Assembly: GCA_004802705.1 (NCBI GenBank)
Contig: SGPL01000001.1
Span: 62,001 to 126,000, forward strand
Length of the DNA: 64,000 nucleotides
Reading direction: 5' to 3'
Origin: Bondarzewia mesenterica
Taxonomy: Eukaryota > Basidiomycota > Agaricomycetes > Russulales > Bondarzewiaceae
Shown: piece after piece, positions 42,658-54,855 of the stretch
Layout: every line of letters starts with the position of its first letter
Position numbering within the stretch: position 1 is the stretch's first letter
Notes under the pieces: model-generated
The model's input: the letters and a program-made list of their open reading frames with translations, nothing else
Told to the model about the DNA's origin: nothing
Database searches by the model: none
Translations under genes and position numbers: made by a program

Positions 42658-44258
42658 ATGCCCGACTATCTGACTTTGTGGGAGCTTCTACACCATACGT
42701 TCAGTTTCTTGGACAAGGCTTCAAATGCCCGTAATGCTCGAGTTTGCAGAGCATGGACAGAGCCTGCGCTGGATCAAGTCTGGTACGAAATGAGGTCAGA
42801 AGAATTGGCTTGTGCGCTTCTGTTGTTGTGCGATATGCGTATGACAGCCATAACGTCTACGAGGGGCTATTTCTTGGTATACATCTAATTTGTTTCATAC
42901 TACATGTCAAGGCTAACTACTAATCCTTCTTTTATCAGGACTTTGAGCGACCACTTCTTCGCCAAGATTGGGACAGCCTCTTACCGAACTTCCGACGAAT
43001 ACATAGTATTCGCTCTCAGTCCTATGGAAGCCCAGTGGCTGAGCTCTCGAAAGAGGCGGTACACGAAATTGCAGCAACTCGGTCAGACGTTGCCATTTTC
43101 CCTCGACTTCAATGTCTGGAAGGTGATATCAGAGAGTGGCATATGGATCCATGTTTTATGAATAGCTCTGTGACGAACCTGACTCTAAGACTATCACAGG
43201 CCAACCTGCGTGATATCCTATGGATGGCTCGACATGTTGTTAACCGCATGCCTTTGATCAGACACATCTGCATCGAGGCCAGGAAGCTCTCTCAACCGGG
43301 CGTTGTGGACCAGCTCTGTTGCCTTGTCAGAGATCTTTCTCGATTAGAAACGATCGATTTACCTCCACCTTGCCTTCAATCTTCTCTCGTATCTTCCTTC
43401 TCACGGCTGGAGCATCTCCGCACTGTATCCATTGGGGTTCTGCCGGTGGCCCAGGGAGAACTGTCGAAGTTTCTTGGTGACCTCGTTGTGCACGACATGG
43501 AGCCATGCGCATTTCCGTCCTTGAATGCACTCTCTTTCATAGCGTCGTCTTTGGAAGATGCGGCCAAGTTATTATCGAGTCCGCAGTTGACAATTTCGCA
43601 GTTGACATCGGTACGATTATGTGCGACGTTCCCCGTCCCACGAAATCCAGGCTATCTCCGCGACTTCCTCACCACGATTTCCATCGGCTGTACGTCCCTC
43701 GACGAGCTCGACATCTACTTGGAACCCGCTAGTGAAATCATGAAAGAGAAGGCTGAACGCATTCGTTCCCTAAATTTTGGAGACATAATTTCTCTCCTTC
43801 AGTTCCAGAGACTGACCAAATTCACCATTCGAGACGCGCGCCCCATCCGGATAACAGATGAAGAGATCAGCCAACTCGCTGAACGATGGCCTTCACTCCA
43901 AAAACTATCGCTCAATCCCTGCCCAGCCCTATTTTCTCCGCCTTCCCTCTCTCTGCGCGCTTTGATCGCCTTCGCGCAACATTGCAGTGAACTGACGGAG
44001 TTGGGACTCTGTCTTGACTGTGATCCTCCGATTCATTTTGACCTGTCCAGATCCAGTGTCTCGTTCCACAAACTTTCCCTCCTTGACCTCGGCGCGTCCC
44101 ATATCTCCAAGTCCCAGTCCCAGTCCCTGAGGGTGAACGCCGCTTTATTTTTGTCCCGCCTGGTACGGAAGAGCACAGAGATCAAATCACTGTACAACCC
44201 GCACATGCAGAAAGTCATTCGCATGGTTACTTCGGCTCTTGGAGGTAAGGCGAGTTGA
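42658..44258 (+). CDS. F-box-like / leucine-rich protein, copy 2
   Basis: Tandem paralogue of the gene at 40211, in the same orientation. It starts MPDYLTLWELLHHTFSFLDK at 42658 with ARNARVCRAWTEPALDQVW. The single intron begins GTATAC after STRGYFL and joins DFERPLLRQDWDSLLPNF, the same position as in copy 1. The long second exon is open to TGA 44256 and retains the block GDIREWHMDPCFMNSSVTNL almost unchanged from copy 1. Leucine-rich repeats continue through SLDELDIYLEPAS and LTELGLCLDC. It lacks the longer tail of copy 1 and ends VTSALGGKAS. Role as an SCF adaptor is inferred from the N-terminal fold; substrates unknown. Confidence 0.82.
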
Positions 44259-44761
44259 CTCTGTGGCATACGACTGACTTGTATGGGAATGATCCGTTAA
44301 TGACATCGCCGGTACGTTTCATTCCGTGTCTTTCATACTGTTCCTCCATTGTTTGCTGAGTAAACCGAATAAATTCAAGGGGTCCCACGCAAGTAGGGGC
44401 CTGATTTAATGTGGAATATGTATAGGGAAGACACTACCACCCGAGCGACCCCAGCGAGCTAACAAGGCAATAACTGTTGTCGACAGGAGTTTTGAAATAG
44501 AACAAATGGAGTATTCAAGAGATTCAGAAAGCAATGTGAGCTACGCGTAAGTAACGTACACACACGGAATAATGGTAAGAATGGAAAGGAAGGTCGCGAG
44601 CATGCATATGTAGGTATAACGATCAAGAGCGTCACGTTAGGTCATAATTCAAGAAATACACCGAGATAAGATCTGGTTTTGTACAACACGGCTGAACTCG
44701 AGATCATAAAAGATGTAAACCCCTGCCAGATAGAAAGAGATCGTCGTTGACATGGACAGTT
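44259..44761. other. Intergenic, convergent 3' ends
   Basis: 503 bp between F-box copy 2 (+) and the minus-strand unknown gene. Nothing else seen. Confidence 0.5.
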
Positions 44762-46198
44762 TTATTTATTCTGCCACCATTGCGGGGAGCCTTTGAATAT
44801 CCATAACTCTTGCCTGCCTCCGAGACCGAGAAAACCTGAACGAGCCATCGGAACGCTCGCATCCAATTTGAAGCATTGTTCATTGTAGTGCCTCAGGACA
44901 TGGGCGAGGAAAAGATTTTTGTCTACGTCCGGCACTGGAACAACGATCAGGTTACCTGACACGAGACGCTCAAGAGAAACTCACGATTCATCGCTTTTTT
45001 TCAGAGAGAGATGAAAAACGCCATCCAAAACCTGCTCATCGTGTTCGATGCGTCGAGGGAAGGTGGACCGTAGGTATAACCCAAGGTTTAATGCCAGCCC
45101 ATCGGGTGCGTTAACGAAAGTCAACCGATCTCCAGCACTATTGAAGGACATGGCGAAAAAATGAGCGCCAGGATCTGGCAAGGATCGGATGAAAACCAAG
45201 CGCGGCGATTTGAGCTGTACCGGAGTCATGCGATCAGTCAAAGATTCAGACGATCGAAAGATCGCAATATGACGTCACGGAGGAAAGCACTCACTGCACG
45301 GCCAGCCTGAATCGTGGTCAAGTAGACGTAGCCCTACACTCAGTCAGTATCTCAACAGACTCTGGGCTGGCGCCGATTACTGACTTGGTTCACTAAAACC
45401 CAAAATAATTGGATCATCATTCGATGGACCCTGAAAAAAGACAGGTCACGAATTGACACCGATAGAGATCTGATGTGTTTGGCCTACATGATCGAATCCG
45501 AACCCTTGAGATTCCATGGACTACCCGCGAATTTGACGCGCCAATTGCTGCCCCACGTTTCCTGGTGGGAGATGCCAGGCTGCCACATTGGAAAGAGACG
45601 CTCTTTGATCTCGTCTATCGTGTACGGATATGCGATGTTATACAGTATCAATTCGTTTGGTGGTTCGATCGTCACAAAGAGATGATCTACACGCGCAGCA
45701 CGATTATGAGGCAGATCCTGATGTGACAAATTTTCAAAACTCGAAGAGATGCGTACCTGGTGGTTTCGCGTGGCCACTGCTCGAGCTTGTGCGCGTGCGG
45801 GCGATCGAATTCAATCGCGATCGATTTTCGCCACCAGAGTGCGTCCTAGTGCGAGCCAACGGAACGGCAGTCGTGTGCGCGCGCTCTACTTTTTTCATCG
45901 CGGATCTCAACGGCCTCTGCTGACCATTCGATGTTGCTCCGGCATTGGTGTGCCTTCGATGAGGATGAGGTGTGTGCGTGCGCGCAGGACGAGACGGTTG
46001 AATCGGGGTAGGCTGGGCCGGAGGAGATGCAAAAGTCGTAGGAAATGGGACAGCGGGGGATGCGCCATACTGTGCCATGTTTGGCTGTTGTGCGGCATAA
46101 GGCTGTTGTTGCTGATAGTAGGGTTGACCGCCTTGGTATGGAACTTGGTACGGCTGATATCCGGGCTGCTGGTAATACTGGCCGTTGTTGTACTGCAT
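44762..46198 (-). CDS. Gln/Tyr-rich N-terminus, conserved C-terminal domain; function unknown
   Basis: Starts at ATG 46198 (MQYNNGQYYQQPGYQPYQVP) with a low-complexity Gln/Pro/Tyr segment, then a basic His/Arg/Thr linker (RPARTHTPHPHRRHTNAGA). The folded part begins DHLFVTIEPPNELILYNIAY and TIDEIKERLFPMWQPGISHQ, then WRVKFAGSPWNLKGSDSIM. Further exons give GYVYLTTIQAGRA, AHFFAMSFNSAGDRLTFVNA and DKNLFLAHVLRHYNEQ, ending SPQWWQNK at 44762. I do not recognise the family; it may be a basidiomycete-specific one. The last junction only works if the T7 at 44995-45001 is T6 (LKKAMNR then NLIVVPVPDV); as given, splicing leads to a stop. Confidence 0.6.
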
Positions 46199-46661
46199 GG
46201 GCCCAACAGATATAGCGGTGCTCGAGGGAAAAAAATGTGAGCGCGAGAAGGAGATGCTAGGATGTGGGAACAAGAGAGAGAACAAGACACAAGATGTGAG
46301 AGCGCCGAGGATAGGTGAGACAGAAGAGACCCCTTGAAGAATTGCAACGTGGTAGAGCTAAATTGCCTTTTCGAGGGTCGGAGATTGCACTTCTATTACA
46401 TATAGCAAGCAGCTCGAGCAATAATAGCACAGTCCAGAGCATGTTCGGCGACTCGTCGAAGAGAACACGGACGTCGAGAGGGCGCGCAAAGGGGTGAAGA
46501 GGAAAGCGAGAGAGAAAGTTGGCTTGCGGTTGCGAGGTCGATTATGGCGGCGTGCANGTCGGAACACGTGCATCGAGCGCGCCTGATTCACTAATTCGGC
46601 AGCTCACTGCCGCGGAACCCAGTACTCAGCGCTCAGCCTCGTCACTCATCCTCCGTTCACC
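46199..46661. promoter_or_regulatory. Divergent promoter region before MPC1
   Basis: 463 bp separate the starts of the unknown gene (-) and MPC1 (+). One N lies at 46558. No clear motif is visible. Confidence 0.45.
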
Positions 46662-47318
46662 ATGGCATCCACTTTCTTCAACTGGCTTCGTTCTCCTGCT
46701 GCTCGCCAATATTTCCTCAGTACGCCCTTACTGTTTGGCAATTCTTTCTCAAAATCTGACATATCTTTCCCTTTCAGGCACTCATTTCTGGGGACCGGTC
46801 AGTACCACTCCGTAATTCCAGATCGAAATATAGGTACTCAACTCCTCGTCAGGTAGCGAATTGGGGCCTCCCTCTCGCCGCCATTGCCGACTTGAGAAAG
46901 GATGAGGATGTCATTTCCGGGGCCATGACGACTGCTCTCGCTTCCTACTCGTGAGTGNTTGCCCCNCACGATCTACCCCACACTTTTGCCTGACGCGTCG
47001 CATTCAAGCCTGGTGTTCATGCGCTTCGGTGAGCNTTGACTACAGCACTCTCACATTGTTTTCCTACAACNAANNCTCTTGCGACACGTAGCCTGGCGAG
47101 TGCAGCCTCGGAATTATCTCCTCTTCGCATGTCACGCGACGAATGCGACTGCACAAATCACGCAGGGCNTNCGGTTCTACAATTACTGGTACATGGGCGG
47201 GAAGGAGAAAAAGGAGAAGCANGCNCTGCTTGAANCTCCTGCGCCGNTAGGAACGACGGGCAAGGTGATGGAGGCCATCGAGGCCNCGCAGGCGGAAGGG
47301 CGAGCGTCNAAAAAATAG
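46662..47318 (+). CDS. MPC1: Mitochondrial pyruvate carrier subunit (Mpc1-like)
   Basis: Small inner-membrane protein that pairs with an Mpc2/3 partner to import pyruvate. It starts at ATG 46662 ([20 protein letters not shown]). Splicing gives THFWGP then [53 protein letters not shown] and [12 protein letters not shown]. These are the Mpc1 signatures HFWGP, NWG.P..A and RFAW.VQPRN. Exons 2 (46778-46797) and 4 (47009-47028) are each 20 nt. Past the family core there is a charged Lys/Glu extension (GGKEKKEK...) with several Ns, ending TAG 47316. The 3' end converges with LIG1, with fewer than 200 bp between stops. Confidence 0.93.
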
Positions 47319-47492
47319 TCGTATCAATNNTCANCGCTTNNCTCAGTGNTTNTTCTCATTTATAGATTTATATCAGNCATGTTTTCTTTNTTTCTNGAAT
47401 NTCGTTTGATGGAGAGTGTTATAGCTNNAAAACCAACCGATATGATAGAATATACAAGAACAGTGTGTGCGAGTGAAAACATCACGGANANT

Positions 47493-50400
47493 TNACCANA
47501 AACTGTCATCCGCATCCCCTCCNTTCTTTTTCTTGTTGTTACCCTGCGATAGGACCTGTCGCTCGTACATTTCNGCAATCTGTCACGCGATGAGCCGAAT
47601 TGTGTNCCGAAAACATAANNNNANNNNTNANNTGNTNGNNNNCCNNCNCGGGCNCNNNCGCNTNNTNNNCATNNNNNNNNNNNNGNANCCGANGNAACCG
47701 NNGGAACCGCAAAGAAATACCACGATCCCCCACCTGAAATGGGGAATGTCAGACTCAGCTCAACCCATATCAAGCAACGACACTCACCAGCCCCATCGCN
47801 GCGGTATAAATAGGGCTCAAGCTCAAATCCGCCGTCAACACCTCCCACACGATCTTCGGCTCGAACCACACGTCCGGCTTCGCGCCTCCNGGCTTCACGT
47901 CGCCTCTGCACTTCTCCGACTCCAACGGTTTGAGCGCTTCATAATGCGATGCCAACACTTCCTCGCTGAANCCCGTGCCGATCTTGCAAATAGTCTGATA
48001 CACTTCCGCATCTGCATCGTAGCATGCGAGCAAGAACGCGCCATACACGTTCGTGCGCTTGCCCTTGCCGTAGTATCCACCNACGACNACAAGGTCCAAT
48101 GAGTCNCCAAGACCGGCGAGATANTCCTTTTTTNAGCTACAAGACGNTCAGCNTCCANTANAAAATNNGCAGGANGACGAGGNGCTAACCTTGAGCCAGT
48201 TGACACTGCGTCGACTGGGTTCGTAGTGGCTCTCCTCGCTATCGAGCATNTTGACCATGAGGCCTTCACAGCCGTCTTTGACGCTGATATCCAAGAATGC
48301 CTGAATTTCCTCTACCGACTCGTTATCNGAGGATTTGGCNAACTGGAATTCCCCNTCGACAGGTTGGAAATGCTCTCTCAGCANCTTCCGNCTNTCAAGA
48401 AGNGTTTGATGAAGTAACGGCTGGTGGTGACGAACTATATTAGGATTTGTTTTTGTGGAAATGCAAAACTTCACTTGCCTCGCCATTCAGATAGAGTAGA
48501 TCAAATGCGAACAAACAGACCCGGACTTGGATGTCTTCTATCTTGACATCTTTCCGTTTGCGCTTGCTCAGTTCCTGGAAAGGCATCAGCCTCTTCGTCA
48601 CCCGATCGATGGCAACTGCTTCCGCATCCAAAACGAAAGACTTTGTCGATTCCTTTATGCACTGAAAAAAATGAGTAAAACACATTTAACATGGTCCCCG
48701 CATGGTCTGCGGTGAAGGTGAAGGTGATGCTTACGAGAGGCAGCTGCTCCACAAGGTCAGGATACTTCTTACTCATATCTTCCGAGTTTCTACTGAAAAC
48801 CCCAACCGTACCGTCCTCAAGCTTGTGCACCTGTGCGCGCTCACCGTCGTACTTATACTCGCACGTGAAATGCTTGCCTTCGAAACGGTCGAGGACCTCG
48901 CCGATGGCCTTCGTCGGCTTCGCCAGCATGGGTTTGAGCGGAACACCGGGTGTGAGCTTGCATCTCGCTCGCAGGCCATCAATTCCATCCTCAAGGAGCG
49001 CGGGAATGACCATATCATAACTTGGAAGTTCGCTGAGGGGGGATGCACAAGTTAGCCGGCGCGAAACAAACTTGATGTAGAAACACGTTATGCACCTGTA
49101 TACTGATTTGACAATGTTCGCGCCTTCCTCAAGACGGGCAGCCAACTTGTCTGTATTCCATTTCTTCCTGGCTGGACGGAGGGAGTAAATACGGATCATG
49201 CCAAACTGATTCCGTTTATTGAAGAGTAACTCACACTTTTCCTGCTCTGCCAAGACAGTGGCATGAGCTACAGCAACAAGCACTGTACGTTCCGCGTTTC
49301 CAATTCGAAGTTTGCCCTCTAAACTGCGGACAATATATTTGGCTTCTTGCCCCTGGCATGCCGCGAGAATTTTTGTGATGATGGAGACTTTCTTGTTTTG
49401 AGACTTTATTCAAGAAAAACAATGAGCAACCTATAGTCAGTGGAAAAATCGGACACAGCTTACAGATTGTCCCGTGCTAAGAGCAATTTCTTTGAGGTTC
49501 AAGAAAACGAAGGGCACGCTCAGAGGTTTCGGTTTGAACAAGGTTTTTTGCATGTTCTTTGAATTCTACGTATTCTTGTCAGAAACGCTAGTCAATCTAG
49601 GGCAATATATACACTCACCATTGCCACAAGGCCCAGATCACCTTCCTTCTTCAGCTCGGCCTTAACGGCAGCGATGTTCCGCCCTGTAGACTCTCCAATG
49701 GCCTTGATCAAGAGACTCTCACCAATGCCGAGTTCAATCCCAATGTAATCAGGACTCAGCTGCGCAGATCAGGATATAAATAAATAAAAATGTATGTTTG
49801 AATCGAAAAAATATCTTACTCGGTTTATACAGAGGTACACAGTGCGCAGGAGAGAATCAGTGTCCTCTTTTTTACTCCGCTGTATGACAAGGAAGAGTAA
49901 GCTTGTCAATAGCGATGTCTTCTCTATTCGTTTCGTGGTCGCCTCAATGAGCGCAAATGTCTTTGCCAAGGCCGCATATGGGACTCTGAATGCGCATTGT
50001 CAGCTACGATGAGGAGATTGAATCTAGACATAGCTACTTACGGGTCACCAACTTTCCATCCACCTTTGACGTCGACGTCTCCCGTCCGGTCCAACGCTGC
50101 CTCGGCGCTGCATTTGCCAATAACAGTCCAGTCGTTAGGAGAGACATAATACAAAGACGGAACTTACTTCTTAGTCGCAACCTTCCCCTCTTCCTCCTCC
50201 ACCTCGTCCTCACCTTCCGCATCCTCCCCGCCTTCATTGTCACTAGACGACGATGACGCAGCCTCAACATCGTTTTGTTCCTTCTCCTCAACTACTTTTG
50301 CGGGCTCTCTCTTATCATCAGGCTTCGTACCGGTAGAAGTTGAATCTTTTGAGGACGAAGCCTCCGACGGCCCAGCGGCCTTAGATTTCTGCTTCCCTTT

Positions 50401-50941
50401 CGGTGGGCCAAACTTCATGGGTGCTTTGGGTGGAGAAGGGGGACTCGCCCTTGGTGATTGACCTTCCGTTGTTGCCGTCGAGTCAACCAGCCGTGCGCCC
50501 GTGTTGAGTGCCACCTCGCCTGTCACAGGCGCTTCGTCCTTATCCTCGTCAGAAGAAACTACCCTACGTTTCTTCACTTTCGGAAGATCCGAAGAAGCTG
50601 CGATCCCGAAGTTAGAGCCAGAAAAGGCATAGAGTTCAATAATATCTTACGTCTGGTAACTGGAGGAGACGTCTTCCGCTTCGCATTCTCAGCTAGTAAT
50701 CTCCCGTATGAGTCTTGCCAGCAAAAAACCATAGCCAAAAAGCGAACGCACGTTTCGAGTCCGTCATCGCCTCCTCCACTTCCATCTCATGTTGCCGCGA
50801 CCCCTCGCCTTCAGATGCGCTTGACGCGGTGGTCTTCTCAGACTTGACATTGGTGACCTCCTCTCGCAACTTCTTCTTGCCACCCCACATCTCTAACAAG
50901 TTCGATTGCTGTGGCGGTGCTGATTTCTTGGACAGAGGCAT
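47493..50941 (-). CDS. LIG1: DNA ligase I (ATP-dependent)
   Basis: Seals Okazaki fragments and repair nicks in the nucleus. It starts at ATG 50941 ([20 protein letters not shown]). QSNLLEMW looks like a non-canonical PCNA-binding PIP box. A long Ser/Glu-rich, low-complexity N-terminal region follows, with [14 protein letters not shown]. Catalytic parts: DNA-binding domain ([20 protein letters not shown]), active-site [17 protein letters not shown] (Lys adenylated) and [65 protein letters not shown] and GISLRFPR complete the core, though the last regions hold many Ns. The C-terminus [15 protein letters not shown] leads to a probable stop TNA at 47495-47493. Four MCB boxes lie just upstream. 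The gene is complete but poorly resolved from 47493 to 48400. Confidence 0.93.
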
Positions 50942-51916
50942 GGTAAAAAATTTACCTTCAACAAGGTCAGACGTATATCAAAATGCGATAGATTCAGCGA
51001 TATGCCCACCCAGAGTTTGCTGGCGACCCATGCGTATACAAGCAAGACGCGCGACGCGTACGGTAAACATGCGTCAATAATCCCGACGCGTGACTATGAC
51101 GCAACGCGTGGCAACTCGATCGCGTTTTTTGTTCACGCGTTTCACAAGGGACGATACTTACAATCACAATGCCAGCTTCCAAAGTTCAAAACCCATGGAA
51201 CATCCCAATGCAAAACCTAAATACATTTAGAAAACACACACATTATACTGTGGTCGGAGTCGAGTACGAAAATTGATGGCAGGAAAAGAAATGAGAAGTC
51301 CCTGCTAAAAAAAGAAATCAGCTTCTCAGTGTGTATCGTACTCGGTCAAGTCACAAGCCCGTAGGCAGCAAAGGGAAGACGACGATGTGAAGACGACGAT
51401 GTTGAGACAATGTGTGGAGAATATAACAGCACCCGGAGAACAACGAAGAGAATAAACGACGATTCAAATGAAAGTGGTGACGGATACCCAATAACGGTGA
51501 AGAAAAGTTGAGAGGGTGGGTGAATACTGCCTGTGCACAGCGTACAAGAGGTAATCGTAACACAGCCGGCTCGAAATCAAAATCAACACGGCCCGTGGGC
51601 CAAAGGAAAGGGACGACAAGCGTCGTGGGAGAGGCACAACGGAGAGAAAGAAGGCCAGTAGTGGTGTATATGCCGTGTCAGCTCTGCCATACCCATCCGT
51701 GTGGACGGTTCTGTGTATGTCGGCGCCAATGAGGCCACAAATTCGTCCGACTGACGACGTCAAAGCTTCTCCTTTCATCAAAATCGAAACGGGACAGTCA
51801 ACCTCCGTTCCCAATCGCAAACCCCGCGCCCAATCTCCACTACGCTCTGATCAAAGCGTGACACTAAATATACTCGTATAGCTCCCCTATCGTGATCAGA
51901 GCGGCGCTGGCGAATC
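50942..51916. other. Intergenic: LIG1 promoter and PPZ 3' region
   Basis: About 1 kb. The end near LIG1 holds the MCB cluster. No gene was seen in the remainder. Confidence 0.55.
51054..51140. promoter_or_regulatory. Cluster of four MCB (ACGCGT) boxes upstream of LIG1
   Basis: Perfect palindromic ACGCGT at 51054-51059, 51086-51091, 51104-51109 and 51135-51140, that is 113-199 bp before the LIG1 ATG at 50941. ACGCGT is the site of the MBF (Mbp1/Swi6) G1/S activator, and DNA ligase I (CDC9) is a classic target in yeast. The cluster therefore predicts G1/S-timed transcription. Confidence 0.75.
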
Positions 51917-53629
51917 TCACGCAGCGCTCATCATGCTGCAAGAAGGCATCGCATTAAGCGATAATTGTGCATAGCCTTGAGCAACGAACTCACCTTTTCC
52001 GTTTCGCTTTCGTCATCTCCTTTCGTAGAGCAGGCCCGTCTAGAGGCTTGAGCAGCTCGAAGGCGCAGAGGAGGTCTTCAGATACACTGCATAGAAGCAA
52101 TGAACAGTCAGGCGATGCCCCCTGTGGATGTAAATTTATCAAACCTCATGCACGCCCCGTAATTGTCGAACTCTGAGTACGGGCGAGTCAGCTTCCAGAT
52201 AAGTGTGCAGAAAAGGTCATCTGGGCGCACCTCCACAGTAATTGGGCGCACTAAAAACAGTCACCAATGTCCGTTCGTTCCAGAATTCATAGCCATCTTC
52301 TACCACCATGTGTGCTCGACATATTAGGTCCATGTCGTACCGAACCAGGAAGTCGTTGATGACCACCTTTCCGAAACAGTAGCTGACGCCGCGTTCGTTG
52401 TCCTCCCAATCCACCGCCGTATCTGACGGATCCGACCAAAGAAGGTCGTTCAAAAGTCCGTAATCCGGTACGTCCGTCGGTCGTTGGAGGGCCTTGATAT
52501 CTTCCATCGACTGCAGTGATGGCGAGAGGCCTCCGTGAACACAGAATATCTTCGAAGCCACGATGGCGGCAATGGGTAAGCAGTTGAACACATCAATGAA
52601 AGACTTCCATGTCTTGATGTTACATCGTCGTTTGCACTCGTCGTAGAAGCCATACACTACAAAGAAGCAAATCTATCAGCCAAATTAAATGATGTGAAAC
52701 AAGACTAGCTTACCCCTCGTTACGTTGGCGCACTCGTGGTTTCCCCGTAAGAGAAAAAAGTTCTCGGGGTACTTGATCTTATAACACAGCAATAACAAGA
52801 TGGTTTCCAAACTCTGCTTTCCCCTGTCAACGTAGTCTCCAAGAAAGAGGTAATTCGCAGCTGGGGGGAAGCCGCACATCTCAAACAAACGTATAAGATC
52901 CGAATATTGCCCATGGACGTCGCCCACGATCTTCACAGGTGGAGAAAGTTCAATCAAAGTCGGCTGGCTAAGGAAGACCTCCCGTGCTGCCTGGCAAATC
53001 GCCGTAATTTCGACGTTCTTGAGACAGAGCGACTTGCTGACTTTACCAGTGTATCCGACGTCGAGGAGCCGTTGAATCATGTCGTCGATATCGAACGACT
53101 TGAGTTTGTCCTTGCCGAGGCTCATGCCGGCGGAGCCAAGAGAATCGCCCATCGGCATGCTGCTCCCAGCCGAGCCAGAGGTCAATGAGCCAGTATTGGA
53201 AAGAATGGTCTGCGTAGCAGGAATATCTAGTGGAGGGGGTTTGTGGGAATGGACGGGTGATGTGGAAGGGGAAGCGACGGCACTTGGCGAGGAGGCCGAG
53301 ATGTCGTTGGGGGAGAGGGTTTGGTTCGGATGGTTCGCAATGCCCTGTGACCCAGGCGGCCGCAAGCCGCTTCCGCCAAGGGTCGCCTGGTCTCCGCTGT
53401 AGTGTGGGTGGACGCCAGAGTGGTTGGACTGGGCTGCTGAACTGTCGCCGCCGTTAGCGACTTTGGCTGGCGTCCCCACGTTCGCATCCGCGCCTGTGGC
53501 ACGGGAAAGGCTTCCATGAGGCGTATCCTCGGTGGAAGCAACATCAAGAGCGGTTTCGTCTGCTGCAGCAGCGTCTTTGTCCTTGTCCTTTCCTCCCTTC
53601 TTCGACTTTTTGGACGGTTGCTGTCCCAT
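51917..53629 (-). CDS. PPZ1: PPZ-type Ser/Thr protein phosphatase
   Basis: PP1-related phosphatase found only in fungi, which controls monovalent cation homeostasis and cell-wall integrity. It starts [20 protein letters not shown] at 53629, a good N-myristoylation signal (Gly2, Ser6) as in yeast Ppz. A Ser/Pro/Asn-rich N-terminal half of about 180 residues precedes the catalytic domain. The domain has [64 protein letters not shown] and [32 protein letters not shown] and RGNHE supply the two metal-site and catalytic residues. The end [20 protein letters not shown] leads to SMMSAA and TGA 51917. Introns fall after NVTR, after YCGE, after ACM and near the end. Intact. Confidence 0.94.
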
Positions 53630-54068
53630 ATGGCCTTGTAGAGAAGTTGATGGAGAGCCTGGCTGTGGCGAATGCGACCTAGACTTGCTCAGTCTACTTG
53701 TGAAGACGGAAAGGAGTGTCGGCGCCAGGATGGACAGCGTACGGGGAGCAAAGTGAAGGGAAAGGAAGGAATAGGATAAGAATATAAGGTGGTGGTTGTT
53801 CGGTGATGTGCAGAGACGTAATGATAGTCAGCCGTACGCTCGCTGTGCATGCACCTTGCTGTTTGGTCGGTATTTGGCCCAGATCCACTTATATTTATCT
53901 TCCTTTCTCGTCTTCATCCGATCTTTGGCGCACTTCTAGTTCCGAGTACTAGTACTACAGCGCATAGGCAGTATTCATTTTCGATGCATAGCATAGCGCG
54001 ACATGATGATGAAAGTAAAAGGCAACACGAAATAATAACCCTCGCCAATCCCCAAGCGCAAGCTTCAC
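53630..54068. other. Intergenic: PPZ promoter and uS17 3' region
   Basis: 439 bp with no gene recognised. Confidence 0.5.
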
Positions 54069-54855
54069 CTAGAACTTGCCAAAGGCCTTGGCAGCCGCCT
54101 TGTTCTTCGCCACCCGCACGACGTTGAAACGAACGGTTTTTGAGAGAGGTCGGCACTGACCTGTGCTTTGAGGTGAGCGGACTGTCAGGTGATTTTGCAC
54201 TGCGCCATACGCACCAACAGTCACAATATCGCCAGGCTCAACACGGAATGCTGGCGATACGTGCGCCGCCAAGTTCTTGTGTCTCTTCTCATAACGGTCT
54301 GCCAGGCAAGGTTATATTCAATACATGTCAAAAACCCAGCGCAAACGAGACGCACTGTATTTGGGAATGTAGTGAAGGTAGTCCCGGCGGATAACGATTG
54401 TGCGGGTCATCTTCGTGGAAATGACACGGCCAGTCAAGATGCGGCCACGAATGGAGACCTCGCCCGTGAAAGGGCACTTCTTGTCTATGTCGCGCACGCA
54501 CAGAGGAATGTAAATGGCATACTTCGTTCAATAATACAGTAAGACTTACCAATGTAAGTGCCGCTAATAGCCTCAGATGGTGTCTTGAAGCCCAAGCCAA
54601 CATCCTTGTACCACCGCCTGTCCTTGGTAGAAACCTTCTTTCCGACTATTCCAACGCAACGTCACAGTCCAAATCGCAGCACGAAAATGATCAGCTACGT
54701 CGTCCACAAGATCATCGCCACGGATGTACGTACCACGCGCCTTCGCGTTTTGGAAGAGCGGCTGCTTCTGGAATGCCTTTTCGATCTACACGCGAGAATC
54801 ATACGTTCAGTAGGACGGTTAGAACCCAGCATTTACTACGCACTTGGTCAGCCAT
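54069..54855 (-). CDS. RPS11: 40S ribosomal protein uS17 (S11)
   Basis: Component of the small subunit body, bound to 18S rRNA. The first coding exon is just ATGGCTGACCAA at 54855-54844 (12 nt, MADQ), typical of ribosomal protein genes with an intron near the start. It then reads [89 protein letters not shown] and [32 protein letters not shown] and [20 protein letters not shown] complete it, with the stop at 54069. Five introns fit and keep frame. Length matches the family. Intact. Confidence 0.95.
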
